A DNA stretch of 64,000 nt from Fimbriimonadaceae bacterium (lineage in GTDB: Bacteria > Armatimonadota > Fimbriimonadia > Fimbriimonadales > Fimbriimonadaceae): NCBI GenBank assembly GCA_019454125.1, contig CP075365.1:2288218-2352217 (forward strand), in the 5' to 3' direction. Positions 38,021-47,003 of the stretch are shown piece after piece (position 1 is the stretch's first letter; each line of letters opens with the position of its first letter). The translations under genes and the position numbers were made by a program. The notes below the pieces were generated by a model that saw nothing but the letters and a program-made list of their open reading frames with translations, ran no database searches and was not told the origin of the DNA.

Positions 38021-38875
38021 TCACGCGCGTCTAAGCTGGGACTCTAAGTCCTCTAAACGCCGTACACGATCCTCCATCGGAGGGTGGGTGCTGAAGAGCG
38101 CCTTGAACCCGCCCAAGCCCGCGAACGGGTTCACGATGCACATGTGGGCGGCGTTCTCCGGCATGTGGCCGGGGATCGCGCGGGTGCCCCGGTCGAGCTT
38201 CAGCAACGCGCCTTGCAGACCGCGTCCGCTCCCGACCATGCGCGCCGCCTCCGCGTCCGCCGCAAACTCGCGGTTCCGGCTGATGCCCATCTGGATGAGG
38301 ATCGCCGCGAGCGGCGCGACAAGCGACATCGCGAGCAGCCCGATCGGGTTCCGCTCGTTGTTGCCGCCGACGCCGCCGAAAATCGCGCCCCAGCGAATCA
38401 TGTTCGCAATAAGCGTGATGGCACCCGCCAGAGTCGCGACGATGGCCATCGTGAGCGTATCGCGGTGCTTGATGTGGGAGATTTCGTGGGCGATGACGCC
38501 TTCGACCTCCGGCTTGTCCAAAATGTTCAAGAGTCCTTGGTTGACCGCGACGACCCCGAACTTGGGCGACCTTCCCGTGGCGAACGCGTTCGGAGACGGG
38601 TCCGGCACGATGAAGAGCCGGGGCATCGGGATCTCGGCCCGCTCAGCTAGACGTTGAACCATCGCGTAAAGTTCGGGTGCCTGCGCAGGATCCACCGGTT
38701 GCGCCTTCGTCATCGCCAGGACGATCTTGTCGCTGAACCAGTAGCTGCCGAAGTTCATGACGAGCGCGAGTCCAAACGCGATGACCATGCCGCTCGTGCC
38801 GCCAAACGCATGGCCGAGCCACACCAGCAAGCCGGTCAGGACCGTAAGGAGAACGCCAACCTTAAGAATGCTCAT
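38021..38875 (-). CDS. htpX: Membrane metalloprotease HtpX
   Basis: A 284-residue M48 peptidase of the inner membrane that degrades misfolded membrane proteins. Two N-terminal hydrophobic helices (about 5-50), the zinc motif HEISH in GVIAHEISHIKH, then two further hydrophobic segments. The third ligand glutamate is expected in REFAADAEAARM. Length matches the family (about 285). It is transcribed away from the TIGR01777 gene side and ends about 150 bp before a strong terminator. Confidence 0.95.
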   Translation of the reverse strand: MSILKVGVLLTVLTGLLVWLGHAFGGTSGMVIAFGLALVMNFGSYWFSDKIVLAMTKAQPVDPAQAPELYAMVQRLAERAEIPMPRLFIVPDPSPNAFATGRSPKFGVVAVNQGLLNILDKPEVEGVIAHEISHIKHRDTLTMAIVATLAGAITLIANMIRWGAIFGGVGGNNERNPIGLLAMSLVAPLAAILIQMGISRNREFAADAEAARMVGSGRGLQGALLKLDRGTRAIPGHMPENAAHMCIVNPFAGLGGFKALFSTHPPMEDRVRRLEDLESQLRRA

Positions 38876-38919
38876 GTTTCTACCTACTTAACCTACCGTT
38901 TCTGACGAAAGTTTCGGGA

Positions 38920-39870
38920 CTAGGACGGGGTGTCCGTCTCGGCTGGGACCGCCCAGCCCGGCGGCTCCGTGTCGAGATCGGCCAGCGCCTCCGGCAGGTC
39001 CTCGAAATGGAACCGGTAACCGCGCGCCAGGGCCATCGCGGGGACCACGCGCTGGCCCCCGAGCAACATCTCCGGCGGCCATCCCTGAAGGCCCGCCACT
39101 GCGTTCACCATGAACTCGGGGACGTTCGGCATCGGCGGGCGGCCGAACTCGGCGCGGAACGCGGCCATCAGTTCCGAGTTGGTGACGGGCCGCGGGGCCA
39201 CGGCGTTCACGGGGCCCGTCGCCTCGCCCTCGATCGCCCAAAGCAGCATCCCCACCATGTCCTTCAGGTGGATCCAGCTGACGTACTGCCGGCCGTTGCC
39301 AAGGGCCGAACCCAGGAACGCCTTCGTCAACTTCGCGAAGAGCTCGAAAGAGCCGCCCCCGCGCCCCAGCACGATCCCCGTCCGGAGCAAGACCTTGCGG
39401 GTGTTCGGCGTCACAGCTTCAAGCGCCGCGTTCTCCCATTGCTGGCAAGTCTCAGCGAGGAAGTCCTTGCCCGGCGGGCTCGCCTCGCTCACCTCGCGGC
39501 TGCCGGTATCGCCATAGAAGCCGATCGCACTGCCGTTGATCCAGACCTTTGGGGGGTGGATGCACTGTCCGATCGCTTCGCCGATTGCGCGGGTCGGCTC
39601 CACCCGGGAGGAGGCGAGCTTTTTCTTATAGCCCTCGTTCCAGCGCGCCATGAGCGGCGCCCCGGCCAGGTTCACGACAGCGGTCGCGCCTTCCAGTTCC
39701 GCCGACCACGAAGCCTCCACATTCCTGCCGTCCCATTGGACGACTTTCGCCCGTTTGACCGACTTCGTCGAACGGCTGAGGACCGCGACTTCGAACCCGT
39801 GGTCGGCGAGAAGCTCGACCAACGCAGAACCGATGAAGCCGCTCCCACCTGCAATAACGACCTTCTTCAT
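38920..39870 (-). CDS. TIGR01777-family NAD-dependent epimerase/reductase-like protein
   Basis: A 316-residue extended short-chain dehydrogenase-like protein. The nucleotide-binding motif is IAGGSGFIGSALVE (about 5-18); LAGAPLMARWNEGYKKKLASSR is the family-specific block, followed by GSAIGFYGD. The C-terminal domain DUF1731-like carries PMPNVPEFMV. Relatives such as YfcH have no firmly assigned substrate. It is 44 bp upstream of htpX on the same strand; AGG lies just before the ATG. Confidence 0.88.
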   Translation of the reverse strand: MKKVVIAGGSGFIGSALVELLADHGFEVAVLSRSTKSVKRAKVVQWDGRNVEASWSAELEGATAVVNLAGAPLMARWNEGYKKKLASSRVEPTRAIGEAIGQCIHPPKVWINGSAIGFYGDTGSREVSEASPPGKDFLAETCQQWENAALEAVTPNTRKVLLRTGIVLGRGGGSFELFAKLTKAFLGSALGNGRQYVSWIHLKDMVGMLLWAIEGEATGPVNAVAPRPVTNSELMAAFRAEFGRPPMPNVPEFMVNAVAGLQGWPPEMLLGGQRVVPAMALARGYRFHFEDLPEALADLDTEPPGWAVPAETDTPS

Positions 39871-39916
39871 CCTTGCCCAGCCTCGCGCATTATCCCCGCC
39901 TTAAGCCGCCCGAAAC

Positions 39917-40516
39917 TTACTGCTCCACCATCCATTGGTCGACCAAGGTCTGTTCTACTCCAAGGACCTGCAGCACGCGGGCGACCACCGTGTCCGCCAG
40001 GTCTTCCAGGCTACCTGGGCGGGTGTACCAGGCTGGCGAGGCGGGCAAGACGGTCGCCCCCGCCTCGGCGAGCGCGGTGAGGTTACGCAGCATGATGAGG
40101 TTCCAGGGCATCTCGCGCGGCACGAGGACGAGGGGCCGGCGCTCCTTGAGGCAGACGTCCGCGGCGCGGGTCGTGAGGTCGTTGCTGATGCCGTTCGCGA
40201 TCCGCCCCGCGGTGCCCATCGAGCAGGGCAAGATCACCATGCCGTCATGGCGGAACGAACCGCTCGCGGGAGGCGTGAAGTAGTCCCGCTCGTCCAGAAG
40301 GTGGACGTTCCGGTAAGTCTCGCCGAGCCAGGGCTCCGTCGAGAAGTTCTGGCGGTCGATGGTCACCCCGAGCTCGGTCGCGGCGACGTCGACAGCCTGG
40401 GCGCTGACGGTCAGGTACACGTGGTCGAAGGCCCGCGCAGCCTGCCTCAAGAACCGCTGGGCGTAAATGGCCCCGCTTGCGCCTGTCACGGCGACGACGA
40501 GCTTGCCAGTCTTCAT
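39917..40516 (-). CDS. ubiX: UbiX-type flavin prenyltransferase
   Basis: A 199-residue enzyme that attaches a dimethylallyl group to FMN to make the prenylated cofactor of UbiD-type decarboxylases. FMN site VTGASGAIYAQRFL (10-23), the CSMGTAGRIANGIS region and the active-site block LVLVPREMPWNLIMLRNL are all conserved. No ubiD is present in the window. Only 23 bp separate its ATG from the proposed TTG of the divergent glycosyltransferase; TAGACT lies 10 bases upstream of the ATG. Confidence 0.94.
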   Translation of the reverse strand: MKTGKLVVAVTGASGAIYAQRFLRQAARAFDHVYLTVSAQAVDVAATELGVTIDRQNFSTEPWLGETYRNVHLLDERDYFTPPASGSFRHDGMVILPCSMGTAGRIANGISNDLTTRAADVCLKERRPLVLVPREMPWNLIMLRNLTALAEAGATVLPASPAWYTRPGSLEDLADTVVARVLQVLGVEQTLVDQWMVEQ

Positions 40517-40525
40517 CGGATGGTG

Positions 40526-40532
40526 TAGTCTA
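40526..40532. promoter_or_regulatory. Symmetric divergent -10 element
   Basis: TAGTCTA reads TAGTCT on the plus strand (8 bases before the TTG at 40540) and TAGACT on the minus strand (10 bases before the ubiX ATG). It is the only promoter-like sequence in a 23-bp gap. One -10 could serve both directions. Confidence 0.4.
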
Positions 40533-40539
40533 CGGCCCC

Positions 40540-41862
40540 TTGCAGCCCAGAGTGCGCCGCGTCCTCCGCCTAGGCTCGATTTTCGACGCCTGGACCTTGG
40601 CGACGATCCTTGTTATCGCGCTTGCGGTGCGGGTGTGGTGGCTTTTGGCCGTCGACACCCAGCCCATAACGGATTTCGCCTGGTACTTCGACCGGGCGGC
40701 AGAGATGGCGCAAGGTTGGGGCTACCGCGTGGACGACCACCCGACCGCGTACTGGCCGGTCGGCTACCCCCTCGCCTTGGCGACGGTGTTCAAGTTCGCC
40801 GGGGCTTCCGTGCTGGCGGGCAAGGTGCTGAACACCGCCCTGACCTTGGCCTGCGTGGCGCTCACCTGGGTGGTCGCCCGAAGGCTCTCGCCGTTCAAGG
40901 GCGCGTCTTGGATCGCGGCGCTCGTCGTCGCGCTGCACCCGGCTTATATCGCTTATTCGGGCATCCTCGCCTCCGAACCCCTTTTCACGGCCCTGGTCCT
41001 CGCCGGGGCCGCGACCTGCCTCGTCTGCCCCCGGCGCGGCGTGGCTTGGATGCTGGGCGCGGGCCTTGCCTTCGGCTTCGCCACACTCGTCCGGCCACAG
41101 GCCGTGCTGCTCCCCGCGATCATCATCGCCGTGGCGGCGGTCTGGGGCAACCGCGAAGCGTTGAAGGGGACCGTGCTCCAGCGACTGGCCTGGGTCTACC
41201 TGGTCGTCGGCCTGGTGGCCCTGACCTGGACCGTCCGCAACTACGACGCCTTCGGCAAGTTCGTCTTTATCAGCACGAACGGCGGGGACAACTTGCTCAT
41301 CGGCCACCACCCCGGGGCCAACGGCCGGTACAAAAACCCGGAGACCATCGAACCGCGACTGAAGGGGCTCAACGAGGTCGAACGGGACGCCATGGCCCGG
41401 GGCCTCGCCCTCTATTACCTGCGGCAGGATCCGGGCGCGAGCCTGGCCACCGTTCCCGCCAAAGTCTCGGCCACGTTCTTGGAGGGCACAGACGCCGCGT
41501 ATTGGGCGTTCCAGACCGAAAAGGGGCGGCTCAGGGTTCCCGGGATGGGCCCCGAGCGCAGTTTGTTCCTGGCCTTCAAGGGCTATGCGCAGACCTATAC
41601 CGCGGCGCTCTCGTACGGCTTCGGCCTTGCGCTGCTGGCTGGGTTCCTTGGCCGGAAGAAGGGGTTGACGACCCCGCCGCTCTGCACCGCATCGGTGCTC
41701 TATACGCTCGTGCTTGTCGCCGTCTTCTTCGGCAATCCCCGGTTTGGCTTTCCGAACGTGCCCTTCCTGGCGGTGGCGGTCGCCCACCTCGTCGCGGGCT
41801 TGGCCTCGCTCGCGAGGAAGCCGGCCGCCGAAGGGCAGCCGGTCGAAGCGGCTGCCCATTAG
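40540..41862 (+). CDS. Membrane glycosyltransferase of the GT-C / ArnT-like type
   Basis: About 440 residues, with around ten hydrophobic helices. The first periplasmic loop carries DTQPITDFAWYFDRAAEMAQGWGY, the acidic motif expected for dolichyl/polyprenyl-phosphate-sugar transferases (GT39/GT83 type). RPQAVLLPAIIIAVAAVWG is a typical inner helix block. It probably moves a sugar from a lipid carrier onto protein, lipid or a glycan in the periplasm. The start is uncertain: TTG 40540 lies 8 bases after a TAGTCT -10-like hexamer; GTG 40552 is an alternative. It is convergent with fliL, with 4 bp between the stops. Confidence 0.8.
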   Translation: MQPRVRRVLRLGSIFDAWTLATILVIALAVRVWWLLAVDTQPITDFAWYFDRAAEMAQGWGYRVDDHPTAYWPVGYPLALATVFKFAGASVLAGKVLNTALTLACVALTWVVARRLSPFKGASWIAALVVALHPAYIAYSGILASEPLFTALVLAGAATCLVCPRRGVAWMLGAGLAFGFATLVRPQAVLLPAIIIAVAAVWGNREALKGTVLQRLAWVYLVVGLVALTWTVRNYDAFGKFVFISTNGGDNLLIGHHPGANGRYKNPETIEPRLKGLNEVERDAMARGLALYYLRQDPGASLATVPAKVSATFLEGTDAAYWAFQTEKGRLRVPGMGPERSLFLAFKGYAQTYTAALSYGFGLALLAGFLGRKKGLTTPPLCTASVLYTLVLVAVFFGNPRFGFPNVPFLAVAVAHLVAGLASLARKPAAEGQPVEAAAH

Positions 41863-41866
41863 GCCG

Positions 41867-42496
41867 CTACTGCTGCGTAGCGAAGCTCGTGAAAAAGACT
41901 TTCAAGACAGGCCCCTTCTGCGAGTCCCACGATTTGTCGATGATCTCCTCCTCACCGTGGTCTTCCTCCTCGTCGTGGTGGCCCTTGGCCTCGCCCTTGG
42001 CGCCCTTCTTGTCGGCCTTGGCGCCTTTCTTCTCGGACTTGGAGTCCTTCTCCTCCTCGTCATTGTGCGGGGCGGTGGCGTTCACGGCCGCGGCGATCTC
42101 CTTCTTCAGGGCCGCCTTTCCTTCTGGCGTGGCAACCTGCGCAAGCGTCTTGGAGGAGAGCACCGAAACGATGGCGTCTTTCACGGGAGCGGGCGGCTCG
42201 GCCGCGCCCCCGTGGCCTTCACCGCCTCCGCCCCCTTCGGCTAAATGCGCGTCCTTGGCAAGCTGGAGCGAGACCTCGACCCGCAGGTACGTCTTACCGT
42301 CCGCAAGGTTCACGAGGTACTCGCCGACCGGGGTGATCTCGCCGAGCTCGACCTTCGGCTTCTCAGGCTCCTTCGAACCTCCACCCATCTTCATTCCGAA
42401 GTAGCCTCCTGCCCCCAGGGTCACCACCAGGGCAATGATCATGGGAAGTTTCCCGCCCTTCTTCTTCGGAGTTTCTGCCGCCGCTGCCTCTGCCAT
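41867..42496 (-). CDS. fliL: Flagellar basal body protein FliL with charged insertion
   Basis: A 209-residue single-pass protein: short cytoplasmic tail with Lys cluster, membrane helix (about 18-36), then the periplasmic SPFH-like domain (VGEYLVNLADGKTYLRVEVSLQL) closing with the family-typical KVFFTSFATQ. FliL supports flagellar stators. Unusually, two disordered insertions interrupt the domain: a Gly-rich run (about 88-97) and a strongly charged segment of about 45 residues (about 143-187) alternating Asp/Glu blocks with KKGAK repeats and three His. The gene stands apart from other flagellar genes. GAGGCAGG lies upstream of the ATG. Confidence 0.85.
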   Translation of the reverse strand: MAEAAAAETPKKKGGKLPMIIALVVTLGAGGYFGMKMGGGSKEPEKPKVELGEITPVGEYLVNLADGKTYLRVEVSLQLAKDAHLAEGGGGGEGHGGAAEPPAPVKDAIVSVLSSKTLAQVATPEGKAALKKEIAAAVNATAPHNDEEEKDSKSEKKGAKADKKGAKGEAKGHHDEEEDHGEEEIIDKSWDSQKGPVLKVFFTSFATQQ

Positions 42497-42615
42497 CTAC
42501 CTGCCTCGGAGGGTCTTGTTCCACAAAACTGCCGCTTTTCCTACGGGGTAGGCACACAAGACGCCCAGACCAGCATTCCGGCCCACGGGGGTTCAATTCT
42601 GTGGGGAAAAGCCCC

Positions 42616-42621
42616 TACACT
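42616..42621 (+). promoter_or_regulatory. Candidate -10 element of rocD
   Basis: TACACT ends 6 bases before the ATG at 42628. A GGGA sequence lies between them, so either a leaderless start or a weak ribosome site could apply. Confidence 0.35.
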
Positions 42622-42627
42622 GGGAAT

Positions 42628-43902
42628 ATGGCTCCGACCACCCGCACCAGCCTTTGGCAAGAGATCGCCGACCGAGGGGTCCCCTCCATCGTCGCCGAGC
42701 TCAGCGATGCCGAAGCCGTCCAAATGACCGAGCGCTATGGTGCCCATAACTATAAGCCGCTTCCGGTGAACATCGTCCGGGCGGACGGCGCCGAGGCCTG
42801 GGACGGGTCGGGCAAGCGCTATATCGACTGCGTCGGCGCCTATTCGGCCGTCGCCCACGGGCACCTCAGTGAGCGCGTGGTCGAAGCGATCAAGGAACAG
42901 CTCGAACGGCTCTCGCTGACGAGCCGGGCCTTTTACACGAGCGAGGTCGCCCTCTTCATGAAGGGCCTCGCCGAATACTGCGGCCTGGACATGGTTTGCC
43001 CGATGAACACCGGTGCCGAGGCCGTCGAGACTTGCATCAAGCTGGCTCGAAAGTGGGCCTATACGGTGAAGGGCGTCCCCAAAGACCAGGCCGAGATCCT
43101 AGTCTGCGAGGACAACTTCCACGGCCGGACCACCACCATCGTCGGATTCTCCACCGAGCCGGGCTACAAGGCGAACTTCGGCCCGTTCACCCCGGGCTTC
43201 AAGGTGATCCCCTTCGGCAATATCGAGGCTCTGCGCGCCGCGATCACGCCGAACACGGCCGCCTTCATGGCTGAACCGATCCAGGCGGAAGGGGGCATCA
43301 TCATCCCGCCGGAGGGCTGGATGGCGGAAGTCGCCAAGCTCTGCCGGGAGAACCGTGTCCTGCTGATCTGGGACGAGGTCCAGACCGGGTTCTGCCGCAC
43401 AGGGCGCCGCTTCGCCTGGCAATACGAGGACGCGGAACCCGACCTGGTCGCGGTCGGCAAGCCGCTCGGCGGCGGGATCATGCCCGTTTCGGCCGCGGTC
43501 GGCAAGGCGGAAGTCATGGAGGTCTTCCATCCCGGCGACCACGGTTCCACCTTTGGCGGCAACCCGCTCGGGGCCGTCGTCGCCCTCACCGCGCTCGCCG
43601 AAATGGAGGCCGAAGACTTCGCCGGCCAAGCCGTAAGGGCCGGTACCCGGTTCACGGAGGGCCTGCTGGCCCTTCAGTCGCCGCACATCAAAGAGGTCCG
43701 CTCCCGGGGCCTGCTTGTCGGCATGGAGGTCTCGGCCGAGGTCGATACCGCCGAGCTCACCCACCAGTTCCTCCACCATGGAGTGCTGACAAAGGAGACC
43801 AGGCATCGCACTTTCCGCTTCACGCCGCCCATCGTCATCACGGACGAGCAAGTGGACGAAGCGGTCGACCGGGTCGGAAAGAGCCTGGCCGCGCTCCCCT
43901 GA
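42628..43902 (+). CDS. rocD: Ornithine aminotransferase
   Basis: A 424-residue class III PLP aminotransferase. The N-terminal block TERYGAHNYKPLPVNIVRADG and the following YIDCVGAYSAVAHGH are characteristic of ornithine-oxo-acid transaminase rather than acetylornithine transaminase. The PLP lysine is in VAVGKPLGGG; WDEVQTGFCRTG carries the cofactor aspartate. It converts ornithine and 2-oxoglutarate to glutamate semialdehyde and glutamate, feeding proline or glutamate. ATG 42628 is preferred over an upstream GTG by homology of the N-terminus and promoter spacing. A perfect palindrome AAGCCGCC/GGCGGCTT lies directly at the stop. Confidence 0.9.
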   Translation: MAPTTRTSLWQEIADRGVPSIVAELSDAEAVQMTERYGAHNYKPLPVNIVRADGAEAWDGSGKRYIDCVGAYSAVAHGHLSERVVEAIKEQLERLSLTSRAFYTSEVALFMKGLAEYCGLDMVCPMNTGAEAVETCIKLARKWAYTVKGVPKDQAEILVCEDNFHGRTTTIVGFSTEPGYKANFGPFTPGFKVIPFGNIEALRAAITPNTAAFMAEPIQAEGGIIIPPEGWMAEVAKLCRENRVLLIWDEVQTGFCRTGRRFAWQYEDAEPDLVAVGKPLGGGIMPVSAAVGKAEVMEVFHPGDHGSTFGGNPLGAVVALTALAEMEAEDFAGQAVRAGTRFTEGLLALQSPHIKEVRSRGLLVGMEVSAEVDTAELTHQFLHHGVLTKETRHRTFRFTPPIVITDEQVDEAVDRVGKSLAALP

Positions 43903-43982
43903 AGCCGCCGGCGGCTTGTTCGGAAGGCGATCGGTAGGCCTTAACGCCGTTTTGCCTTCCGCGCTCGCTTCAAACTCTTGGC

Positions 43983-44984
43983 GTGGTTCCCCGAGACGTG
44001 GCCGAGATCGAGCGCGAAGCTGAAGCGGAAATCCTGGCTGCGAAGTCGACGGCCGAGATCCGCCAGATCGAACTTGCCCTGCTCGGCAAGAACGGCTCGC
44101 TCTCCGGCCTGATGAAGGGGATCGGTAGCTTGGCCCCCGACGAGCGGAAGCCCTTCGGCGAGAGGGTGAACCAGGCCAAGGCCCGGTTGCAGACGTTGCT
44201 CGACGAGTGCGCCGCCCGCGTGCAAGAAGTCGAACTGGCGGACCAGTTCGAGCGGGAGCGCATCGACATCACCCTGCCTGGTCGCCCCCTGCGCGCGGGC
44301 CGCAAACACGTCCTTCAGATAACGATCGACAACATTAAGCGCGTTATGGGCGGCATGGGGTTCGTTTACCACGAGTCACCAGAACTTGAAGAGTTTAAAT
44401 ACAACTTCGACGCCCTGAACTATCCGCCCGACCATCCCGCGATGGACGAACAGGATACGTTCTACATCACAGACGACCTCGTCCTTCGCACACAATGCAC
44501 AGCCTTGCAAGGACGGGTTTTCGAGTCGACAAAACCGCCCTTTCGCGCCTTTACGGTTGGCCGCACTTTCCGCAATGAAGCGGTAGACCGGACGCACAGC
44601 CACACCTTCCACCAAGTCGATGTCTTCATGGTTGACGAGGGTGTTTCCATGGCTAACCTCAAAGGGACGCTCGGCGCTTTTGCGAGAGAAATGTTCGGTG
44701 ACGGCGTCAAGGTCCGCTTTCGCCCCGACTTCTTTCCCTTCGTCGAGCCCGGTGTCGACTACGCCATATCATCTCCGAAACTTTTCGGCGGCAAATGGGT
44801 GGAGCTGGGCGGGGCAGGTTTGATCCACCCCAACATCCTTGAGCGTTATGGGATCGATACAGACAAGTATTCTGGCTTCGCGTTCGGCCTTGGGGTGGAG
44901 CGCATCCCTATGATGGCTTATGGCGTCGACGATCTGCGCCACTTCTTGGAGAACGACCGCCGCTTCCTTAGCCAGTTCGCCTAG
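43983..44984 (+). CDS. pheS: Phenylalanyl-tRNA synthetase alpha subunit
   Basis: A 333-residue class II synthetase subunit. An N-terminal coiled coil (about 1-85) precedes the catalytic core with motif 2 FRNEAVDRTHSHTFHQVD and motif 3 GLGVERIPMMAYGVDDLR. It starts with GTG without a visible ribosome site. pheT follows after 9 bp. Codon choice changes inside the gene: the first 330 bp are GC-rich, while from about 44310 onwards third positions become much richer in A and T, a state that continues to about 57.7 kb. Confidence 0.96.
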   Translation: MVPRDVAEIEREAEAEILAAKSTAEIRQIELALLGKNGSLSGLMKGIGSLAPDERKPFGERVNQAKARLQTLLDECAARVQEVELADQFERERIDITLPGRPLRAGRKHVLQITIDNIKRVMGGMGFVYHESPELEEFKYNFDALNYPPDHPAMDEQDTFYITDDLVLRTQCTALQGRVFESTKPPFRAFTVGRTFRNEAVDRTHSHTFHQVDVFMVDEGVSMANLKGTLGAFAREMFGDGVKVRFRPDFFPFVEPGVDYAISSPKLFGGKWVELGGAGLIHPNILERYGIDTDKYSGFAFGLGVERIPMMAYGVDDLRHFLENDRRFLSQFA

Positions 44985-44993
44985 GTTTTCGTT

Positions 44994-47003
44994 ATGAAAC
45001 TCACCGAGTCCATGATCCGTGACATGGTCGACACGACCATGACTGCCGAAGAGATCGGCGACTTGCTCACAATGGTCGGCTTCGAAATCGAAGAGATCAC
45101 CGAACAAGAAGGCGAAAAGGTCTTGGACATCAACATCATGGCGAACAGAGGCGACGGCGCCTCTTCCCTCGGTATCGCGCGTGAGATACTCGCTAAGTCG
45201 TCCGAGGCATCTCCCACTAAGCTTTATCAGTGGCTCACCACCTTCGAAGGCCCCACCTCCGACGACCTACCGCAATCTTCCATTGCCGTCTCCATCCAAA
45301 CACCGGCTTGTTCGCGCTTTGCGTGCCAGGAGTTTTCGGAGATCCAGAACGGTCCTTCGCCAGAGTGGCTCCAAGAACGCCTTCGAAGAATTGGCCAACG
45401 CCCCATCTCGCTCCTCGTCGACCTCACGAATTACGTGATGATCGAAACGGGCCAACCACTCCATGCCTACGACATGGCCAAACTTACGGAATCGACCATA
45501 GTTGTACGTGAAGCCCGGCCTGGCGAAACGGTCAAGACTTTGGATGAGACCGAGCGGACTTTGCCAGGAGGCGCGCTCGTTATAGCCGACGAATCCCGCC
45601 CTATCGGAGTGGCTGGCGTAATGGGTGGTTTTGAAACGGAGGTCGATGGGCAAACGACTCGATGTTTACTCGAGGCCGCCCACTTCGACCATCAACGGGT
45701 TCGCCAATCCCGTAAATCCTTAAAACTTCAGACCGATGCGAGCTATCGCTTTGAACGATACGTAGATCCCAACGGCCCTATTCGTGCCATCGCACGCTTT
45801 GCCCAGATCCTCGCAGAAACGGGAGAAGGAGCGCCCTCATCTCGTATAACCGACGAGTACCCCGCGCCGCCGAAGCGACACCCCATTACGCTCACCCTGG
45901 ATCGAGCGTCTGCGCGATTGGGAATGCCAGTCCATGACAAAAAACAAATTGGTTACCTCCGCTCTTTAGGATGTCAAGTTGTCGAAACAGCCGGTAGCAT
46001 GCAGGTGGTGCCCCCGACCTGGCGCATCGACCTCATCCGCTCTGACGACCTGGTCGAAGAGATCGGGCGCATGCACGGTTACGAAAAAATCCCTGAGGCC
46101 CTTCCCCACGGCTTTTCGAGTGTCGGTGGCGTGCACGGCCTCTATGCTTTTATCGACCAGGTTCAAGAGCGATTTTTACGGCTTGGTTTTGACCAAGCCA
46201 TGTCGCATTCTATGACGAGTAAGAGCCCCCTCGATGCACCGCTCCAACCTGTGGAGATCCGGCAGCCCCACTCCCCTGAACTTGCCTTTCTTCGAACATC
46301 CTTGCTTCCTGGCCTTGCTGACACCTTCGCCAGGAACGACTCCCACAACCAGCTATGGTTTGAGACAGGACGAGTGTTCTCTGAAGGCAAAGAATCATTG
46401 TCCCTCGGGCTCCTTGCCACTGGGCGCCTAAACTTGACCAGCTGGAACCACACAAGCGAGGACATCTTCGACTTCTATACTTTCAAAGCGTGCGTTCTTG
46501 AAGGCCTAGACCCACATCTCTCTTCGGCTCTAACTCTTAAGCTAGGAAACGATCCTCGTCTTCATCCCACCCGCCAAGCAGCGCTGGGCAAATACGGCAT
46601 CTTGGGCCAAGTCCATCCCACTATAGCGGCCCAAACCGGCCTTCCTGCGATGACGTTCTTGGCAGAGATTGATCTCGAAGCCGCGTTTGCGGAGCTTCGG
46701 AAAGTGCCGAGTTACCGACCGATCTTCCGAAACCCTCCGGCCCGGAGAGACGTCGCGCTGCTCGTCCCCGAGAGCGTTTCTTACCATGCTCTCTCCGAAG
46801 CGATAACGCTTGCGGGCGGCTCGAGTCTGGAACACTATGAGCTCTTCGACGCCTATAAGGGGCAAGGCGTACCACAAGGTCACGTTTCCTATGCGATAAC
46901 GCTTCAGTTCCGTAAAGATGGCAACTTTACGGACGCTGAAGCGAACCTGGTGCGGGACGAAATCGTAAAGGCGCTGCAACCCTTGGGCGTTTCCATTCGT
47001 TAA
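44994..47003 (+). CDS. pheT: Phenylalanyl-tRNA synthetase beta subunit, short form
   Basis: A 669-residue subunit, shorter than the usual 780-800. It begins MKLTESMIRDMVDTTMTAEEIGDLLTMVGFE and goes straight into the B1/B5 core, so the N-terminal EMAP-type tRNA-binding OB domain is missing. Present are the B3/B4 domain (RPISLLVDLTNYVMIETGQPLHAYD), the B5 domain, the catalytic-like module and the C-terminal ferredoxin-like anticodon-binding domain (RNPPARRDVALLVPE). Short forms without the OB domain are known in some phyla. Its last 77 bp overlap, tail to tail, the membrane protein gene on the other strand. Confidence 0.94.
   Translation: MKLTESMIRDMVDTTMTAEEIGDLLTMVGFEIEEITEQEGEKVLDINIMANRGDGASSLGIAREILAKSSEASPTKLYQWLTTFEGPTSDDLPQSSIAVSIQTPACSRFACQEFSEIQNGPSPEWLQERLRRIGQRPISLLVDLTNYVMIETGQPLHAYDMAKLTESTIVVREARPGETVKTLDETERTLPGGALVIADESRPIGVAGVMGGFETEVDGQTTRCLLEAAHFDHQRVRQSRKSLKLQTDASYRFERYVDPNGPIRAIARFAQILAETGEGAPSSRITDEYPAPPKRHPITLTLDRASARLGMPVHDKKQIGYLRSLGCQVVETAGSMQVVPPTWRIDLIRSDDLVEEIGRMHGYEKIPEALPHGFSSVGGVHGLYAFIDQVQERFLRLGFDQAMSHSMTSKSPLDAPLQPVEIRQPHSPELAFLRTSLLPGLADTFARNDSHNQLWFETGRVFSEGKESLSLGLLATGRLNLTSWNHTSEDIFDFYTFKACVLEGLDPHLSSALTLKLGNDPRLHPTRQAALGKYGILGQVHPTIAAQTGLPAMTFLAEIDLEAAFAELRKVPSYRPIFRNPPARRDVALLVPESVSYHALSEAITLAGGSSLEHYELFDAYKGQGVPQGHVSYAITLQFRKDGNFTDAEANLVRDEIVKALQPLGVSIR

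Noticed and set aside
43902-43917. Perfect palindrome AAGCCGCC/GGCGGCTT at the rocD stop as a terminator
   Set aside because: No loop and no U-tract follows; it may be chance in GC-rich sequence.
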